In this document: piece after piece, positions 60,906 through 64,000 of the stretch
Numbering within the stretch: the first letter of the stretch is position 1
Layout of the letters: the number at the start of each line of letters is the position of its first letter
From: Pseudoclavibacter endophyticus
GTDB lineage: Bacteria; Actinomycetota; Actinomycetes; Actinomycetales; Microbacteriaceae
Assembly (NCBI RefSeq): GCF_008831085.1
Contig: NZ_WBJY01000001.1
Coordinates: 310,001 to 374,000 of the forward strand
Direction: 5' to 3'
Length of the DNA stretch: 64,000 nt
The notes under the pieces: model-generated
Told to the model about the DNA's origin: nothing
Databases searched by the model: none
Seen by the model: only the letters and a program-made list of their open reading frames with translations
Program-made: the position numbers and the translations under genes

Positions 60906-60935
60906 GTGAGGGGCCCGCCAAGGCGGGCCCCTCAC
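60906..60935 (+). terminator. Strong hairpin between grpE and dnaJ
   Basis: A perfect 14-bp GC-rich stem (60906-60919 with 60922-60935) with a 2-base loop (AA) lies 110 bases after grpE and 19 bases before dnaJ. No T-tract follows. It could attenuate or process the operon transcript. Confidence 0.7.
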
Positions 60936-60954
60936 GTGTCGAGAAAGGAACGAC

Positions 60955-61962
60955 ATGGCGAGCCAAGACTGGTTCGAGAAGGATTTCTACGCGGTGCTCG
61001 GCGTCAGCAAGGACGCTTCGGAGCAAGAGCTCAAGCGGGCCTACCGCAAGCTGGCCCGTGACTACCACCCCGACCAGAACCCCGGAGACCCCGAGGCGGA
61101 GCGCAAGTTCAAAGACGTTTCCGAGGCGTACTCGGTGCTCTCGGACCCGAAGGATCGCGCCGAGTACGACCAGGTGCGGGCGATGGGCGGCGGTGCCCGG
61201 TTCACCTCGTCGGGTGGCGGTGCCGGGTTCGAGGACGCCTTCGGCGGGATGTTCAACCGCGGCGGTGCGAGCCAGCAGTACTCGAACGAAGACCTGGAAG
61301 ACCTGCTCGGGTCGATGTTCGGCGGCGGTCACGGCGGCTTCGGCCCCGGGTCCTTCGGGACGGCCGGTCGACCGGCCGGGTTCGGGACGCCCGGCACGGG
61401 CGGCCCGCGGAAGGGACGCGACCAGACGGCCTCGACGACGCTCTCGTTCGCGACCGCCATCCGCGGCGACACCGTCACGCTGCAGACGGGCGAGGGGCGC
61501 ACGATTACGGTGCGCATCCCCGCCGGCGTCGAGGACGGCCAGAAGATCAGGCTCAAGGGGAAGGGTGCGCCCAGCCCGAATGGTGGCCCGCCAGGCGACC
61601 TGCTGCTGCAGGTGTCCGTGCGGTCGCACCCCGTCTTCGGTCGCGACGGCGACAACCTGACGATCGACGTGCCCGTCACCTTCGCCGAGGCGGCGAAGGG
61701 CGCCACGGTCGAGGTCCCCACCTTCGGCGGCGATCCCGTGAAGGTGCGCGTGCCCGCGGGTTCGCAAAGCGGCAAGAAGCTGCGCGTGAAGGGCCGCGGT
61801 GTCACCACCAAGCGCGGGACGGGCGACCTGCTCGTGACCCTCACGATCGCGGTTCCCACGCACCTCACGAAGGGCATGGAGGAAGCGCTCGATGCCTTCG
61901 TCGCGGCGTCGCCGGCGGAATCGCCGCGCGACGACCTCATGCGCCGCGCGACGCAGGAGTAG
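60955..61962 (+). CDS. dnaJ: DnaJ-family co-chaperone without zinc finger
   Basis: A 335-residue J protein. The J domain (residues 9-75) has YHPDQNPGD with the catalytic HPD, then a Gly/Phe-rich region (about 80-145). The C-terminal substrate domains start near [11 protein letters not shown], with [23 protein letters not shown]. No CxxCxGxG repeats are present, so it is a type II (CbpA-like) protein although it sits in the dnaK operon. AGAAAGGAAC precedes ATG 60955. It stimulates the DnaK ATPase. Confidence 0.92.
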   Translation: MASQDWFEKDFYAVLGVSKDASEQELKRAYRKLARDYHPDQNPGDPEAERKFKDVSEAYSVLSDPKDRAEYDQVRAMGGGARFTSSGGGAGFEDAFGGMFNRGGASQQYSNEDLEDLLGSMFGGGHGGFGPGSFGTAGRPAGFGTPGTGGPRKGRDQTASTTLSFATAIRGDTVTLQTGEGRTITVRIPAGVEDGQKIRLKGKGAPSPNGGPPGDLLLQVSVRSHPVFGRDGDNLTIDVPVTFAEAAKGATVEVPTFGGDPVKVRVPAGSQSGKKLRVKGRGVTTKRGTGDLLVTLTIAVPTHLTKGMEEALDAFVAASPAESPRDDLMRRATQE

Positions 61963-62077
61963 AACGATCGTGGCAGGCGTGGTTCGCTGGTGGTCGGCGG
62001 CGCCGGATGCCGCGCATGGGCTGGATGCTGCGCACCCGGTACGAGGAACGTGGCCGCGAGCGATGGGAGGGTGACGG

Positions 62078-62530
62078 ATGGCAGAGCGCATGCCGCTGGA
62101 CGAAGACGCGCCGATCTTCGCGATCGCGATGGCCGCCGAGCTCTCGGGCCTCCACCCGCAGACGCTGCGGCAGTACGACCGGATCGGCCTCGTGTCGCCC
62201 AAGCGGACAGCCGGGCGCGTGCGGCGCTACTCCCTTCGCGACGTGGGCCAGCTCCGCGAGGTCGCCGAGCTGTCGCAGCAGGGCGTCTCCCTCGAGGGCA
62301 TCAGCCGCATCCTGGCCCTGCAGCGCGAGAATGACGACTTGCAGCGGCGAGTGCGCGCCCTCGAGAGTGAACTCGCCAACGAGCGGCTCGCGCGGCGCGG
62401 CGGCCGAGTCTTCGCCGCCGGGGCCGAGGGCGACGTCGTATCGCTCATGCACGGCCGGCGGGCAGAGCGCCGCACGGGCGTCGTGCTCTATCGTCCGGTG
62501 CTGCCGATCGCCGACGACCGCGACGAGTAG
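62078..62530 (+). CDS. hspR: Heat-shock repressor HspR (MerR family)
   Basis: A 150-residue MerR-type protein. The helix-turn-helix segment AIAMAAELSGLHPQTLRQYDRIGLVSPKRTAGRVRRYS is characteristic of HspR. It is followed by an LQRENDDLQRRVRALESEL coiled coil for dimers. GGAGGGTGA precedes ATG 62078. It represses the dnaK operon through the HAIR boxes at 57940 and 58004, with DnaK as co-repressor in related organisms. Confidence 0.95.
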   Translation: MAERMPLDEDAPIFAIAMAAELSGLHPQTLRQYDRIGLVSPKRTAGRVRRYSLRDVGQLREVAELSQQGVSLEGISRILALQRENDDLQRRVRALESELANERLARRGGRVFAAGAEGDVVSLMHGRRAERRTGVVLYRPVLPIADDRDE

Positions 62531-62570
62531 TCGTCGGCCGGCTCACGGGCCCCGCCCGTCGCCCCTTGGC

Positions 62571-63335
62571 TCAGGGAACGGCCTCGCGGCAGGCCGCGAG
62601 CACGCCGTGCATCGCGTCGTGCTCGGACTGCGTGACCCACAGGCCGTATGTGGCCTTGACGGCGATCTGCCGGGAAACGTACGTGCAGTGGTAGTCCTCG
62701 TCGGGCGGGAGCCACTGCGACGCATCCGACGCCTGCTTGTCGTCGTTCGCCCAGCCCGCCGTCGGCTGAAGGTTGAGCGGGTCATTGGCGAACGCGACGC
62801 GCTCTTCGTACGCCAGGTCTTGCGCGCCCGTTCGCCAGGCGTTGTAGAGCGCCACGACGTGGTCGATCTGCACGTGCTCGCTCGTTCGCGGGCCCCGTTC
62901 GAATGCGATCGTCTCGCCCGTGTAGGGGTCGTCCAACACGCCGGAGGCGACGCGGCACCCGTCGGCGAGCAACTCCGCGTGGGCGAGCGCCTGCTGCAGC
63001 GCGTCATTGCGAGCGTCGCAGCCGTTGCCATCGGGATCACCCCAGCCGTCACCGAACGACCCGACGCGATCGAAGCGGCCGTCCCATTCCGTGCGCGGCG
63101 CGATCGCGATGCCGTCGAGTACGTCGGCAGCCGCCTCGGCGAGGCCCACCGGGTCGGCGTCGCCGCCGGCCGCCGCGACCTGCTCGACGAGTTCGGCCGG
63201 CGTTGCGGCGGGCGCGTCGGCGAGCGGAGCGGCCGAACAGCCGGCGAGCAGGGCGACGGCCGCGCAGATCGCCGCGACCGTCGACATGGCGGTGGATGCT
63301 CGCGCGCCGCCCACGCGCTGCTCACGTCGTGACAT
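62571..63335 (-). CDS. Exported HNH-family nuclease-like lipoprotein (DUF1524-type)
   Basis: A 254-residue protein. Lipobox LLAGC (Cys about 33) follows the signal helix. The mature part has the actinobacterial secreted HNH layout: TGETIAFERG, IDHVVALYNAWRTGAQ (D-H metal/general base), then FANDPLNLQPTAGWANDDKQASDASQWLP (N and H/N residues of the betabetaalpha-Me fold) and DYHCTYVSRQIAVK. It is probably a non-specific extracellular nuclease. Start ATG 63335 has GGGAGGG upstream; the longer frame to 63395 has no such site. It is divergent from the SDR gene. Confidence 0.83.
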   Translation of the reverse strand: MSRREQRVGGARASTAMSTVAAICAAVALLAGCSAAPLADAPAATPAELVEQVAAAGGDADPVGLAEAAADVLDGIAIAPRTEWDGRFDRVGSFGDGWGDPDGNGCDARNDALQQALAHAELLADGCRVASGVLDDPYTGETIAFERGPRTSEHVQIDHVVALYNAWRTGAQDLAYEERVAFANDPLNLQPTAGWANDDKQASDASQWLPPDEDYHCTYVSRQIAVKATYGLWVTQSEHDAMHGVLAACREAVP

Positions 63336-63429
63336 GGGCGTGCGCCCTCCCGCTGGACGTCGACCGATTAGTGTGGCCCCGTACCACCTGGCCATCCCTC
63401 ATCGATTGTGGCACGACGAAGGGCAGCGA

Positions 63430-64000
63430 ATGAGCGACGGAATGCCGGGCCGAGTCGAGACCTCGCGTGCGACTGCGGCCGTCGAACGGCCGGTCGCGCT
63501 CGTGACCGGCGCGACGCGGGGCATCGGGCGGGCCATCGCGATCGACCTCGCGCGCACGCACCGCGTCATCGTCGGCGGCCGCGACCCCGAGACGGTCGGC
63601 GCGCTCGTCACCGAGCTCGGCGACGCAGCGCCGTTCGCCGTCGACCTCGCCGACGAAGCGCACGTCGCCGCGGCCGTTGCAGGCCTGGCGGACGGGGCGG
63701 GCGCCGACGGCATCGACGTGCTCGTGCACTCCGCGGGCGTCATCGGCCCCATCGCCCCTGTCGCGGCGAGCGACCGCGCCGAGTTCCGCCGCATCCTCGA
63801 GCTCAACGTCGTCGCCGTCGCCGACCTGACGGCGCGGCTGCTGCCCGCCCTGCGGGCGCGGCGTGGGCTCGTCGTCGCGATCAACAGCGGTGCCGGCCAC
63901 AACGCCGGCCCTCGCTCGAGCGTGTACGCCGCGTCGAAGTTCGCGCTGCGAGCGGTCACCGACTCCCTCCGCGCGGAGGAGGCGCCGAACGGCGTTCGCG
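63430..64000 (+). CDS. Short-chain dehydrogenase/reductase (truncated by window end)
   Basis: The first 190 codons of a classical SDR. LVTGATRGIGRAIA is the dinucleotide-binding loop, VLVHSAGVIG the NNAG-like motif, INSGAGHNAG holds the catalytic Ser and YAASKFALRA the catalytic Tyr-Lys. About 50 further residues are expected beyond the window. GAAGGG precedes ATG 63430. NAD(P) preference and substrate cannot be read; the RGIG plus Arg next to the loop suggests NADP. Confidence 0.85.
   Translation, partial: MSDGMPGRVETSRATAAVERPVALVTGATRGIGRAIAIDLARTHRVIVGGRDPETVGALVTELGDAAPFAVDLADEAHVAAAVAGLADGAGADGIDVLVHSAGVIGPIAPVAASDRAEFRRILELNVVAVADLTARLLPALRARRGLVVAINSGAGHNAGPRSSVYAASKFALRAVTDSLRAEEAPNGVR

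Overview
The window is very GC-rich, has strong G/C bias at third codon positions and uses GTG starts often. The gene content fits a Microbacteriaceae-like actinobacterium: a dnaK-grpE-dnaJ-hspR operon with HAIR boxes, an LAXTG-type surface protein, actinobacterial Gly-rich DUF4333 and UMF1-type MFS proteins. Genus and species cannot be fixed from the sequence.

Layout. 0-4 kb: IS3-family transposase remnant, a HEPN-motif protein, a gene-poor stretch and a LuxR-type regulator. 4-17.4 kb: a 1,403-residue sortase-anchored surface protein, DUF2071 and flavin-reductase proteins, an MFS exporter, tRNA-Arg(ACG), an amidase, and a triad of SPFH, zinc-ribbon and small membrane proteins. 17.4-18.0 kb: a 581-bp IS5-like non-autonomous element with CTAG flanks that carries a cargo ORF, inserted at the stop codon of an orphan DNA methyltransferase. 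19-20 kb: a VanY-type carboxypeptidase.

20.3-40.5 kb is the centrepiece, an island that looks built to take up and degrade methoxylated (lignin- or phenylpropanoid-type) phenols. It holds an esterase, a ferric-type ABC importer translationally coupled to a vanillyl-alcohol-oxidase (VAO) family flavoenzyme, a second VAO paralogue, a zinc alcohol dehydrogenase, two aldehyde dehydrogenases, a LigW-like decarboxylase, a carotenoid-oxygenase/lignostilbene-dioxygenase family enzyme with an NTF2-like partner, a LigM/DesA-like tetrahydrofolate O-demethylase, and PucR and LysR regulators. A plausible flow is uptake, then side-chain oxidation (VAO, ADH) or C=C cleavage (carotenoid oxygenase) to an aromatic aldehyde, oxidation to the acid (ALDH), and O-demethylation (LigM-like). 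Ring cleavage and C1 recycling are not in the window.

40.9-64 kb is mostly housekeeping and stress genes: secreted or membrane proteins (DUF4333, a lipoprotein, a trypsin-like protease), a luciferase-like monooxygenase, a divergent azoreductase/HxlR pair, a methyltransferase, an LMF1-like membrane protein, a copper module (csoR-copZ-copA with two CsoR-type palindromes), a solitary zinc chaperone aztD with a Zur-like dyad, a MurE-like ligase, a UMF1-type MFS transporter, the dnaK operon, a secreted HNH nuclease-like lipoprotein and a truncated short-chain dehydrogenase at the right edge. Identifications come from reading motifs and recalled family sequences. No database search was made.
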